Below, in pieces: positions 1 through 8,112 of a stretch of DNA of 64,000 nt (position 1 is the first letter of the stretch; every line of letters starts with the position of its first letter). The notes under the pieces are model-generated. The model was not told where the DNA came from, ran no database searches, and worked only from the letters and a program-made list of their open reading frames with translations. A program made the translations under genes and the position numbers. This stretch comes from Delftia tsuruhatensis (GTDB lineage Bacteria > Pseudomonadota > Gammaproteobacteria > Burkholderiales > Burkholderiaceae_C): positions 5,976,001 to 6,040,000 of the forward strand of contig NZ_LR813084.1 of NCBI RefSeq assembly GCF_903815225.1, given 5' to 3'.

Positions 1-271
1 GCAGCTGCGCGGCCGTCTTCTGGCCACGTCGGCGCGACAGCGCATGCGCGCACACGCAGCGCACATAGGCGCGCAGATGCCGCGCGGGCCCAGGTGGCTC
101 CCCGGCCAGCACCTGCAGCAGGTCCTCGCGGAACTGCAGGATCACCCGCTCGAAGATCGCCTCCAGCCGCGCGGCGCGGTGCAGGCTGCAGTCCTGGAAG
201 CGCGCGCCCAGGGAATACGCCTGACCGGCCGCCTTGATACCTATCACGTCCTGGTAGATGGAGCCTTGCAT
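1..271 (-). CDS. Partial unrecognised protein, possibly TetR-like C-terminal part
   Basis: This reverse-strand reading frame runs off the left edge of the window, so its C-terminus is missing. An ATG lies at 271, and the frame stays open upstream to another ATG at 358 and a stop near 386. The downstream half contains the stretches FERVILQFREDLLQVL and PARHLRAYVRCVCAHAL. These resemble the helical ligand-binding domain of TetR-family repressors, in which an arginine-leucine-arginine-alanine-tyrosine segment is common. The part before it does not look like a helix-turn-helix, so the start is uncertain or the gene is divergent. No good ribosome binding site precedes either ATG. The family assignment is only a suggestion. 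Confidence 0.35.
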   Translation of the reverse strand, partial: MQGSIYQDVIGIKAAGQAYSLGARFQDCSLHRAARLEAIFERVILQFREDLLQVLAGEPPGPARHLRAYVRCVCAHALSRRRGQKTAAQL

Positions 272-452
272 TGCGATTGCACGTTCTTGCACGTTCTGTC
301 GTTTCAAGCATCCTCGGGCCGGCCACGAAGCCCGCAAACCCTTGGGGAAAACAGCCATGCTCCACGAGAGCGTCTTACTGGCGACTTACCGGCCATCAAA
401 TTCGCCAGGGAAATGCGGAAATATGCAATCGGCCGGCTCCATCAATATCGAC

Positions 453-1145
453 TCAAACTTCCTCCTGCCAGCCAGAAACATGGCGAACCAGTGCCCACTG
501 TGCCAGCCACAGGGCGAAATAGCCGAAAGTCTCCACCAGCTCCTCGAGCACGATCACCTGAAAATCGAACCAGTGCTGAAGGAATATGAAACCATGTCCT
601 TCCGCATTGGTTGAAATCACCATCGCCACGATGAAAAGCACCAGGCTGAATACCGGTATTGCACGCTCGCGCACCATGCGTTTGAAAACCCTGTTCCAGA
701 GGTCATGGCGCACGAACCAATAGCAGCACAGCAGCAGCATGCCGCCGACCACCCACTTGACGGCGGGCCTGTACCACAGGACCTGGGAGCTGATCACCGG
801 ACCCCACTTGCCTGCACCGATGCTGGGCAGGAAGGCCGCTCCCCAGGCCAGCTCCCGCCCCAGGAAAGCCAGCCAGAACAGGGCCGCGATCCACCACAGC
901 GGGGCCGCGATGGCCCCTTTCTGACTGCGTGCCGCGACCAGGGCGGCGCCCATGCCCAGCAGCAGGGTCACGGCCTGTATGTTCTCCAGCAGGCCATTTT
1001 CCCAGCCCACGCTCTGCGGCAATACAAAAGTCAGGGGAAAACTCAGCAGCAGCCCTGCCAATATCGCCAGATTCCACAGCCGCAGCCAGTAGTCATCATG
1101 GTCTCCGGAAGCGGGTATTCTTTTTATTTGATTCGAAGCAGGCAT
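453..1145 (-). CDS. Hypothetical inner-membrane protein
   Basis: This 230-residue protein has about six hydrophobic segments, including LAILAGLLLSFPLTFVL near residue 30 and WVVGGMLLLCCYWFV near 130. It is therefore an integral inner-membrane protein. Acidic and histidine residues sit near the last helix (NAEGHGFIFLQHWFDF, then VLEELVETFGYFAL), which might form a polar site in the membrane, but I do not recognise a family. The gene stands alone. It is divergent from the partial gene on the left only in the loose sense that 180 bases separate them, and 230 bases without a gene separate it from the polyamine gene. Translation from the ATG at 1145 gives a short basic cytoplasmic N-terminus. Confidence 0.7.
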   Translation of the reverse strand: MPASNQIKRIPASGDHDDYWLRLWNLAILAGLLLSFPLTFVLPQSVGWENGLLENIQAVTLLLGMGAALVAARSQKGAIAAPLWWIAALFWLAFLGRELAWGAAFLPSIGAGKWGPVISSQVLWYRPAVKWVVGGMLLLCCYWFVRHDLWNRVFKRMVRERAIPVFSLVLFIVAMVISTNAEGHGFIFLQHWFDFQVIVLEELVETFGYFALWLAQWALVRHVSGWQEEV

Positions 1146-1375
1146 CTGATACAGGGCGACTGGCGCTTTCTCTGGCTATATGGTTCTTGCAAGCACTCAA
1201 TATCCGGAAAAATCATATTCCGGAGTTTGAAAATGGAGGGCGGACGGGCCGTCCCACCGTTTTTCATTACATCAGACTTGCAGCCAGATTGCATCAGTGT
1301 GACAAATATGCCCTGCCAGGCGCGCTGCCGGCCCGCAGCCCGGCCACGCGATCGCAGCCAGGTGGACGCAGGGGT

Positions 1376-2659
1376 TCAGGCCCAGCGGATGGCGCGGACC
1401 TGCGGCGCGGCCCGTACCAGATCGCGGAAGTAGCCGGGCAGCGCGAACAGGGCCGGATGCACCTCGGCGTTGTAGTAGCGCAGGTCGGGCAGCCGGCGAT
1501 CGGCCAGGCGCTGGCGCAACTGGGCAGGCGTCGGCGCCATGGCATCCAGCGTGTCCGAAGCCACGGCCAGGCCCCAGTAGGCGCCATACAGGGGAATGTA
1601 GAGGCCGTAGCAGCGCACGATGGCGAAGCGCTGGCGCAGGCTGGCCACCAGGCCGGCGACCTGGGCCCCGTGGAACACGGGACTGCCCAGATGCAGCACC
1701 AGGGCGCCGCCCGGCGCCAGCACGCGCTTCATGCGTGCCAGTGCAACATCGGAGTAGAGCGCGCTGGCGGGCGTGTCGGGATCGGTGAGGTCCATCAGCG
1801 CCAGGTCGAAGCGTTCCTCGGTGTGCTCGACCATGACCATGCCATCGCCTATGCGCAGCTGCAGGCGTGGATCGTCGAAGACCCCCCGGTGGACCTGCCG
1901 CAGATGGGTGCGGGCGGCCTGGACCACGGCCTCGTCCAGCTCGGCCACCACCACCTGCTCCATGGACGGGTGCTTGAGCAGCTCCTCGGCCGCGCCGCCA
2001 TCGCCACCGCCCAGGATCAGCGCCTTGCGCGGTGCCGGGTGGGCCATGGCGGCCGGGTGCACCAGGGCCTCGTGGTAGAAGAATTCCTCGCCTTCCGAGG
2101 TCATGAAGCGGCCATCCAGGCGCAGCACCTTGCCGAACTGCGGCGTGTGCAGCAGCTCCATCTGCTGGTGGGGCGTGCTCAGTTGCTCGCGCCGCGTGGT
2201 GCGCCAGCCAAAGCGTGCATGCGGGGTGAGCGCCTCCAGGGCCCAGTCGCCCTGATCGGGCGCTGTATCCTGCCGGGCGCCGGGGCCGATGTCGCCGCGC
2301 ATCAGCTGCTGGCGCACCACGCGGCCCGGCGCATAGGCGGCAATCACGCCCTCCATCAGCGCACGGGCCTTGCCCGAGTTGTCGGCGGAGAAATTGCAGA
2401 CATAGACATCGACGGTGACGCAGCCGGTCTCGGGCCAGGTGTGTATGGCCAGGTGCGATTCGGCCAGCAGCACGGTGCCGGTGACGCCTCCGGGCTGGCC
2501 CTGGTAGTCCGGGAACTTGACCCATCGGTCCTCCACCAGGGTCAGGCCGGCCATTTCGGTCTGTGCGCGGCACAGGGCGGCGATGGCATCGGCATCGAGC
2601 ATGTGGGGCCCGTTGCCCTGGCATTGGTAGAGATCGGCGGTCAGGTGCAGTCCATGCAT
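1376..2659 (-). CDS. Fused S-adenosylmethionine decarboxylase / spermidine synthase
   Basis: One 427-residue protein joins two consecutive enzymes of spermidine synthesis. Residues 1 to about 125 are a bacterial pyruvoyl AdoMet decarboxylase (SpeD/SpeH class 1B). The self-cleavage motif is ESHLAIHTWPE with Ser68 as the pyruvoyl precursor, and His73 and Cys88 fall where the processing and catalytic residues are expected. From about residue 140 the protein is a spermidine synthase: the nucleotide-binding GGGDGG lies at about 217-222 and a catalytic-type DLTDP motif follows Asp290. The first domain makes decarboxylated AdoMet, and the second transfers its aminopropyl group to putrescine. The two are usually separate genes, so the fusion may channel the intermediate. 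The reading frame is intact. Confidence 0.9.
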   Translation of the reverse strand: MHGLHLTADLYQCQGNGPHMLDADAIAALCRAQTEMAGLTLVEDRWVKFPDYQGQPGGVTGTVLLAESHLAIHTWPETGCVTVDVYVCNFSADNSGKARALMEGVIAAYAPGRVVRQQLMRGDIGPGARQDTAPDQGDWALEALTPHARFGWRTTRREQLSTPHQQMELLHTPQFGKVLRLDGRFMTSEGEEFFYHEALVHPAAMAHPAPRKALILGGGDGGAAEELLKHPSMEQVVVAELDEAVVQAARTHLRQVHRGVFDDPRLQLRIGDGMVMVEHTEERFDLALMDLTDPDTPASALYSDVALARMKRVLAPGGALVLHLGSPVFHGAQVAGLVASLRQRFAIVRCYGLYIPLYGAYWGLAVASDTLDAMAPTPAQLRQRLADRRLPDLRYYNAEVHPALFALPGYFRDLVRAAPQVRAIRWA

Positions 2660-2810
2660 GTCGCGTGCTTCCTCCTTGTCGGTGGCCGGATCGCGGCCAG
2701 GATGGCAAAGCGAACGACTCTAGCAAAAATGCAAATCGCACCTTCAAAGTGCGTTAAACACCATCAAAACACCGCCTTTTCCCAGCAAATAAAAACCGGT
2801 GCACCGACCG

Positions 2811-3488
2811 TCAGGCCAGTTCGGTCAGCGCATCGACAAAGCCGTCCGCATCGACCTCGCGCACCGGCTGGCCATGGTTGTAGCCGTAGCCGACCAGTAC
2901 CACGGGGCAGCCCGCAGCGCGTGCGGCCTGGGCGTCGTTGCTGGAGTCGCCCACCATCAGCGTGCGTGCCGGCTGCGTGCCCAGGGCCTCGCAGGTCTTG
3001 AGCAAGGGCAGCGGATCGGGCTTCTTGCGTGCGAAGGAATCACCGCCGAAGACCTGCTCGAACAGCGGCGCCAGCCCCTTTTGCTCCAGCAGCGGCCGTG
3101 CGAAGGCCAGCGGCTTGTTGGTCAGGCAGGCCAGGCGCAGTCCCTGGGCACGCAGCGCCTGCAGGCCTTCGAGCACGCCGGGATAGACATCGGCGAACTG
3201 GCCGTTGAGCTGCAGGTAGTGGTGTTCGTAGCGCTGCCAGGCCTGGCCATAGACGGCATCCACGTCGGCCGCGCCCACATGGGCCAGCACCGAGCGGATC
3301 AGGTGCTCGGAGCCCTTGCCCACCATGTTCTCGATGGCCTGCGGGGCGATGGCCGGCAGTGCGAGATCGGCCAGCATGCGGTTGAGGGCTTCGGCGAAGT
3401 CACCCAGGGTGTTGACCATGGTGCCGTCGAGATCGACGATGGCGGCGTCCAGGTCTGCGTGGTTCAACGGAATAAGGTTTGCAATCAT
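2811..3488 (-). CDS. gph: Phosphoglycolate phosphatase
   Basis: This HAD-superfamily phosphatase of 225 residues removes phosphate from 2-phosphoglycolate, a by-product of DNA 3'-end repair and of oxygenase reactions. The N-terminal motif VDLDGTMVNT supplies the nucleophile Asp19 and the acid/base Asp21. The later motifs are CLTNKP (threonine of motif II), KKPDPLPLL (lysine of motif III) and MVGDSSNDAQAA (metal-binding aspartates of motif IV). The cap domain lies between motifs I and II, as in Gph. The start at 3488 keeps a short N-terminal extension typical of betaproteobacterial Gph. The 184 bases upstream, to the next gene, hold no gene. Confidence 0.92.
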   Translation of the reverse strand: MIANLIPLNHADLDAAIVDLDGTMVNTLGDFAEALNRMLADLALPAIAPQAIENMVGKGSEHLIRSVLAHVGAADVDAVYGQAWQRYEHHYLQLNGQFADVYPGVLEGLQALRAQGLRLACLTNKPLAFARPLLEQKGLAPLFEQVFGGDSFARKKPDPLPLLKTCEALGTQPARTLMVGDSSNDAQAARAAGCPVVLVGYGYNHGQPVREVDADGFVDALTELA

Positions 3489-3672
3489 GGAATGGCGTGA
3501 CGAAATTCGAGAGGAAGGGCGCTACCCGGGTCGCATGAAGCGTGGCGGATGGAGTGCGCAGTGCCGACATGCTGCCAGACCCGCCAGCGCTCGGAGCCAA
3601 CGCGGGTACTTGAAAGTGCACGACATGCTCTCGCACCGCAGTGTCGCGCTGCAGATCCGAGCCCGTCCCGGC

Positions 3673-4557
3673 CTACAGAAGAATGTCCGCGGTGGGGTAC
3701 TTCCAGAAGTCCCGCAGCAGGTAGCTGACCGGCATGTTCAGATTCATGGCGCCGGGCGGAATCGCCTGCAGGAACCACTTCTCGTAGATCGGGTGGATTT
3801 CGCGGCTGGTGATGATCCGCTTCATCTCTTCATCGACCAGTTTCTTGAACGCGGTATCGGCTTTTGGCAACATGATCGCCAGGGGTTCGGTGGTCAGGAA
3901 CTTGCCCACCACCTTCAAGGCGCGAGGATGGGGCCGTGCGGCGGCCAGCCCGTTGAGAAGCACGTCATCCATCAGGAACGCATCGGCTTCGCCCTTCTCG
4001 ACCATCTCCAGGGCCTTTGCGTGATCGGGCGCCTCCACAATGGTGATGCCCAGGAGCCGCTGCCTGTTGGCCTGCGTGGCCACGGCCATCGGGCTGGTGC
4101 CCTTGGTCGACACCAGCTTCTTTCCCTTGAGATCCTCCATCCCGTTCACGGTGCTTTCGGCCTTCACGAGCAGCCGGGCGCCGGTGATGAAATGGGGAAC
4201 CGTGAACGCCACGGACTGGCGCCGCTGCGCGTTGTTCGTGGTCGAACCGCACTCCATGTCGGCCTTGCCCTGCTCGATCATGGCCATGCGATTGGCGGGC
4301 GTGACCATCACGAACTCCACCTTCATGTCCTTCTTGCCCGTCTGCCTGCGCACCGCGTCAGCCAGCCGCAGGCAAAGATCCAGCGCGTAACCGACGGGCT
4401 TGCCGCTGCGGGGGTCGATGTAGGAAAAGGGGATCGACGATTCCCGGTGTGCAATCACCAGCGTGCCACCGGCACTGACCTTCTCGAGCACACCGGCTGT
4501 CGATACGCTGCCCAGGGCCCACAGGCCCAACGCAATTCCCCACTGGCGCAAGATCAT
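3673..4557 (-). CDS. Amino-acid ABC transporter substrate-binding protein, glutamate/aspartate type
   Basis: This 294-residue periplasmic solute receptor begins with a secretory signal (MILRQWGIALGLWALGSVSTA). The mature part has the type-II periplasmic-binding fold of the GltI family: TLVIAHRESSIPFSYIDP at the start of lobe 1, GYALDLCLRLADAVR, a substrate-contacting MECGSTTNNAQRR segment, and KGTSPMAVA in lobe 2. Relatives bind glutamate or aspartate for import by GltJKL. No permease or ATPase gene is adjacent, so this is an orphan receptor that must share a transporter encoded elsewhere. A clear frame and the absence of a competing start support the ATG at 4557. Confidence 0.87.
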   Translation of the reverse strand: MILRQWGIALGLWALGSVSTAGVLEKVSAGGTLVIAHRESSIPFSYIDPRSGKPVGYALDLCLRLADAVRRQTGKKDMKVEFVMVTPANRMAMIEQGKADMECGSTTNNAQRRQSVAFTVPHFITGARLLVKAESTVNGMEDLKGKKLVSTKGTSPMAVATQANRQRLLGITIVEAPDHAKALEMVEKGEADAFLMDDVLLNGLAAARPHPRALKVVGKFLTTEPLAIMLPKADTAFKKLVDEEMKRIITSREIHPIYEKWFLQAIPPGAMNLNMPVSYLLRDFWKYPTADILL

Positions 4558-4714
4558 CTGAGTCCTCGGATCGGCAGAGCCGGGCAGCGCCCGGCGGTGT
4601 AGTGGCAGGTTATATACGCATTGTTACGAGATGCGCAAACCTGAATCACCCCAGTACCGAGAGGAGGGCCATGGGGCCAGGGCGTCAGACGGCAGATGGG
4701 GGTCGGCAGAAAGC

Positions 4715-5629
4715 TCAGTCCCTGCGCTGGCGGCGAGGCTGCTGCCGGGTGCGCGCCGCCTCGCCGTGCAGCCAGGCCAGAAAGGCCGCCACGGCAGGCT
4801 TGGCGGCGTTGCGCGGCGGGTAGACGGCGAAGTGCGCCTTGACGCGGACGGCCTTGTCCATGCCGAAGGGCGCGACCAGCTTGCCGTCGGCGATGTGGCC
4901 GCCCGCGTTCATGGCGCTTTCCAGGGCCACGCCCAGGCCCTGGGTGGCCGCGTCCAGCGACATCTGCGCCCGGTCGAAGCGCACGGCGTAGCGCTCGGGC
5001 GCGCGCAGCGTGCTGAAGGCGCCGAACCAGTCCGACCACTGGACGATGCTGACGTTGCTCTGGATCAGCGGCACCTCCAGCAGCTGCTCGATGCGCCGCA
5101 GGCCGTGCTCCCGCACGAATGAGGGGCTGGCCAGCGGCACGATACGCTCCTCGAACAGCGGCTGCACCTCCAGCTCGGGCCATTGGGGTATGCCGTAGCG
5201 GATATCGACGTCGGCCTGGCCCAGCGCGAAGTCGCTGTGCGAATGGGCAGCGGACAGGTTCAGCGAGATGTCCGGGCAGGCCCTGGCAAAGGCGCGCAGG
5301 CGGGGCATGAGCCACAGGCTGGCGATGCTGGGTGCGCTGTGCACGTACAGGCTGTTGCCCACGCTGTGGCGCAGGTCCTCGGTGGCCGAGACGATGGCCG
5401 ACAGCGCGCCCGACACACGCTCCAGGTACGCCTGTCCCGGGCGGCTCAGGCGCACGCCGTGCGCGCTGCGCTCGAACAGGCGCACACCCAGCTGCGCCTC
5501 CAGCCTGGCCACCTGGTGGCTGACGGCCGAGGCGGTCAGGTGCAGTTCGGCGGCGGCCAGCGCGAAGCTGCGCCGACGCGCCACGGCCTCGAACGCCAGC
5601 AGGTTGGCACTGGGCGGGATGGATGCCAT
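4715..5629 (-). CDS. LysR-family transcriptional regulator, GcvA-like
   Basis: The N-terminal helix-turn-helix reads LLAFEAVARRRSFALAAAEL, followed by TASAVSHQVARLEAQLGVRL. The effector domain ends in a GcvA-type C-terminus. I chose the ATG at 5629 because a GGAG box lies seven bases upstream; the frame is open further upstream without such a box. The gene is divergent from a short-chain dehydrogenase and a TRAP transporter operon, so it probably senses the substrate of that uptake and oxidation system. The shared 127-base intergenic region carries repeated and inverted GATGA motifs, listed separately. LysR proteins of this type usually activate the divergent operon and repress themselves. 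Confidence 0.9.
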   Translation of the reverse strand: MASIPPSANLLAFEAVARRRSFALAAAELHLTASAVSHQVARLEAQLGVRLFERSAHGVRLSRPGQAYLERVSGALSAIVSATEDLRHSVGNSLYVHSAPSIASLWLMPRLRAFARACPDISLNLSAAHSHSDFALGQADVDIRYGIPQWPELEVQPLFEERIVPLASPSFVREHGLRRIEQLLEVPLIQSNVSIVQWSDWFGAFSTLRAPERYAVRFDRAQMSLDAATQGLGVALESAMNAGGHIADGKLVAPFGMDKAVRVKAHFAVYPPRNAAKPAVAAFLAWLHGEAARTRQQPRRQRRD

Positions 5630-5657
5630 GGCATGACTCCGGGTGACCCCGTACATG

Positions 5658-5693
5658 GGCTGATGATCCGTCATCTTAGGCTGATGAAACATC
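5658..5693. promoter_or_regulatory. Candidate LysR operator with direct and inverted repeats
   Basis: The nonamer GGCTGATGA occurs twice, at 5658-5666 and 5679-5687, 21 bases apart (two helical turns). Two small dyads overlap these copies: GATGA, four bases, TCATC at 5662-5675, and GATG, three bases, CATC at 5683-5693. The position between divergent lysR and SDR-TRAP genes is where a LysR tetramer normally binds. The repeats are seen directly, and their function is inferred. Confidence 0.5.
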
Positions 5694-5756
5694 GTTTGTC
5701 TTCATGCTCGCGCCCCCCCAAGATGCCAGCACACCCAACGGTACGGAGACAAGGAC

Positions 5757-6506
5757 ATGCTGCTCAAGGACAAGGTCGCCATCATCACCGGCGGCGCAGG
5801 CCCCAACGGACTCGGCTTTGCCACTGCGCGCCAGATGGCGTCGCAGGGCGCGCGCGTGGCCATACTCGACCTGGAACGCGCCGATCCGGCCGCTGCGGCG
5901 GCGCGCCTGGGCGAGGGGCACCTGGGGCTGGTGGCGGACGTGACGGACAAGGCCGCGTGCGAGGCCGCTGCGGCGGCTGTGCTGCGCGCCTTCGGCCGCA
6001 TCGATGCGCTGGTCAACAACGCGGGCATCACCCAGCCTGTCAAGACGCTGGAGATCAGCGGCGCCGACTACGACCGCATCCTGGACGTGAGCCTGCGCGG
6101 CACGCTGTACATGTCGCAGGCGGCGCTGCCGGCCATGCGCGCGCAGCGCGCGGGCGCCATCGTCTGCATTTCCTCGGTGTCGGCGCAGCGCGGCGGCGGC
6201 ATCTTCGGCGGGCCGCACTACTCGGCCGCCAAGGCCGGCGTGCTGGGCCTGGCGCGCGCCATGGCGCGCGAGTTCGGCGCCGAGGGCATCCGCATCAACT
6301 GCGTGACGCCGGGCCTGATCGAGACCGATATCACGCAGGGCAAGCTCGACGCCGCGCGCAAGCACGACATCGCGCAGACCATTCCGCTGGCGCGCCTGGG
6401 CCGGGCCGACGACGTGGCCGGCGCCTGTGTGTTCCTGGCCAGCGACCTGGCCGCCTACTGCACGGGCATCACGCTCGATGTCAACGGCGGGATGCTCATC
6501 CACTGA
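5757..6506 (+). CDS. Short-chain dehydrogenase/reductase, FabG-like
   Basis: This 249-residue classical SDR oxidises or reduces a hydroxyl group with NAD(P). The cofactor motif TGGAGPNGLG lies at residues 11-20, NNAG near 90, the catalytic Ser in CISSVSA near 140, and YSAAK (Tyr and Lys) near 155. The C-terminus ends in the family motif DVNGGMLIH. A ribosome site (GGAGAC) precedes the ATG. It is the first gene of an operon with three TRAP transporter genes and is divergent from a LysR regulator. It therefore probably oxidises the imported organic acid or sugar acid. The substrate cannot be read from the sequence. Confidence 0.88.
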   Translation: MLLKDKVAIITGGAGPNGLGFATARQMASQGARVAILDLERADPAAAAARLGEGHLGLVADVTDKAACEAAAAAVLRAFGRIDALVNNAGITQPVKTLEISGADYDRILDVSLRGTLYMSQAALPAMRAQRAGAIVCISSVSAQRGGGIFGGPHYSAAKAGVLGLARAMAREFGAEGIRINCVTPGLIETDITQGKLDAARKHDIAQTIPLARLGRADDVAGACVFLASDLAAYCTGITLDVNGGMLIH

Positions 6507-6566
6507 GTCCGGCACCGCCCGCCTGGCCATGGCGTGCATGGCCGCACAACACAAGGAGACAAGACC

Positions 6567-7553
6567 ATGCAACGCAAGACCTTTCATCGCGCGGCCCTGG
6601 CTGCCTGCGCCCTGCTGCTGCCGGCCCTGGCCGCTGCCCAGGCCGTCAAGCTGACGCTGGGCCACGGCGCCGCGCCCGACAACCCGCGCCATCTGGCCGC
6701 GCTGAGGTTCGCCGAACTGGTCAAGGCCGGCAGCGCGGGCCGTATCGAGGTGCAGGTCGCCCCCTCGGCACAGCTGGGCGACGACGCGGCCATGGTCACG
6801 GCGTTGCGCACGGGAGCGCTGGACCTGTCGGCCAACTCCCAGGGCGCGGTGGCGGCCGCCGTTCCCGAATATGCGGCCTACGGCATGCCCTTCCTGTTCG
6901 CCACCCCGGCCCAGGCCTTCCAGTTGCTGGACGGCCCGCTGGGCCGCGAGCTGGCCGACCGCTCGGCCGCCAAGGGCATGGTGGTGCTGGGCTACTGGGA
7001 CAACGGCATACGCCACATGAGCAACAGCCGACGGCCGATCCGCAGCGTGGAGGACCTCAAGGGCCTGAAGATGCGCACGCCGCCCGATGCGGTGCTGGTG
7101 GACATCATGCAGGCCCTGGGCGCCGAGGCCCAGCAGATCAAGTTCGCCGAGCTGTACGTGGCCCTTCAGCAGGGCGTGGTCGATGGCCAGGAGAACCCGT
7201 TGGCCAACTTCCACGCCAGCAAGCTCTACGAGGTGCAAAAGCACCTGACGCTGACCGGCCACATGTTCCAGATGACGCCCCTGATCATGGCCAGGCGCAG
7301 CTGGGAGCGGCTGCAGCCGGCCGACCGCCAGGTACTCACCGAGGCCGCCCGGCAGGCCACGGCCTACCAGCGCCAGCTGTCACGCGACGCCGAAGACCGG
7401 CTGCTGCAGGACATCAAGGCCAAGGGCGTGGAAGTCCACGCCATCGACGCCAGGGCCTTCGCCCAGGCGACGGCCAAGGTGCAGGACAAATGGCTGGCCG
7501 GCCCCTCCGGCGCCTACCTCGCCAAGGTCGTCAAGGCCGCGGGCGGGCAGTGA
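6567..7553 (+). CDS. TRAP transporter substrate-binding protein, DctP family
   Basis: This 328-residue periplasmic receptor of a TRAP transporter captures a carboxylate and delivers it to the DctQ-DctM membrane pair. A signal peptide (LAACALLLPALAAAQA) ends near residue 24. The family core is recognisable in KLTLGHGAAPDNPRH, in the LKGLKMRTPPDAV segment carrying the conserved carboxylate-binding arginine, and in QQGVVDGQENP. I chose the ATG at 6567 because AAGGAG lies just upstream and the signal peptide follows directly. The gene lies 60 bases after the SDR gene and 19 before the small-permease gene, so they form one operon. Confidence 0.92.
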   Translation: MQRKTFHRAALAACALLLPALAAAQAVKLTLGHGAAPDNPRHLAALRFAELVKAGSAGRIEVQVAPSAQLGDDAAMVTALRTGALDLSANSQGAVAAAVPEYAAYGMPFLFATPAQAFQLLDGPLGRELADRSAAKGMVVLGYWDNGIRHMSNSRRPIRSVEDLKGLKMRTPPDAVLVDIMQALGAEAQQIKFAELYVALQQGVVDGQENPLANFHASKLYEVQKHLTLTGHMFQMTPLIMARRSWERLQPADRQVLTEAARQATAYQRQLSRDAEDRLLQDIKAKGVEVHAIDARAFAQATAKVQDKWLAGPSGAYLAKVVKAAGGQ

Positions 7554-7572
7554 CGCACCACGGGAGTCCTTC

Positions 7573-8097
7573 ATGAACATCGTCGAACGCCTGGTCACCG
7601 GCCTGTGCCGCGCCGTACTGTGGGCCAGCACGCTGGTGATCTTCCTGATCCTGGTGTGCAACACCGCATTGCGCTATGCCGCAGGCGCCAGCCTGCAATG
7701 GGCCAACGAAGTGCCCGAACTGCTGTTTCCCTGGCTGGTCATGTCGGGCGTGGTGCTGGCCGCCGCCCATGGCGCCCACATCACCACCACCTTCCTGGTC
7801 GAGAAGCTGCCGGCGCGCGCCCGCCGCGCGGCCGCCGTGCTGGGCTGGCTGGCCGTGGCGGGCCTGTATGCCACGCTGGCCTGGTCCACGCTGGGCATGC
7901 TGGAGATCGTGCATGACGAGCGCAGCCAGATCCTGGGCATTCCCGGCTCGGTCACCTACGCCTGCGTGATGGCGGGCATGGCCATGCTGAGCCTGCTGGC
8001 GCTGCAGTCGGCCTGGCGCGCCTGGGGGGCCACGGCGCCGTGCAACGCCGCACAGCAGGCCGGAACGGGCAGCCCCGTGCCCAGCCCGCACTGGTGA
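7573..8097 (+). CDS. TRAP transporter small permease, DctQ family
   Basis: This 174-residue integral membrane protein has four predicted helices (STLVIFLILVCNTALRY, ELLFPWLVMSGVVLAAA, AAVLGWLAVAGLYATLAW, VMAGMAMLSLLALQSAW). The family signature is WANEVPELLFPWLV followed by GAHITTTFLVEKLP. It pairs with the large permease encoded immediately downstream. A GGAG site precedes the ATG at 7573. The C-terminal tail after the last helix is low in complexity and carries no motif. Confidence 0.92.
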   Translation: MNIVERLVTGLCRAVLWASTLVIFLILVCNTALRYAAGASLQWANEVPELLFPWLVMSGVVLAAAHGAHITTTFLVEKLPARARRAAAVLGWLAVAGLYATLAWSTLGMLEIVHDERSQILGIPGSVTYACVMAGMAMLSLLALQSAWRAWGATAPCNAAQQAGTGSPVPSPHW

Positions 8098-8112
8098 GAC
8101 AGGGAGATCGCA

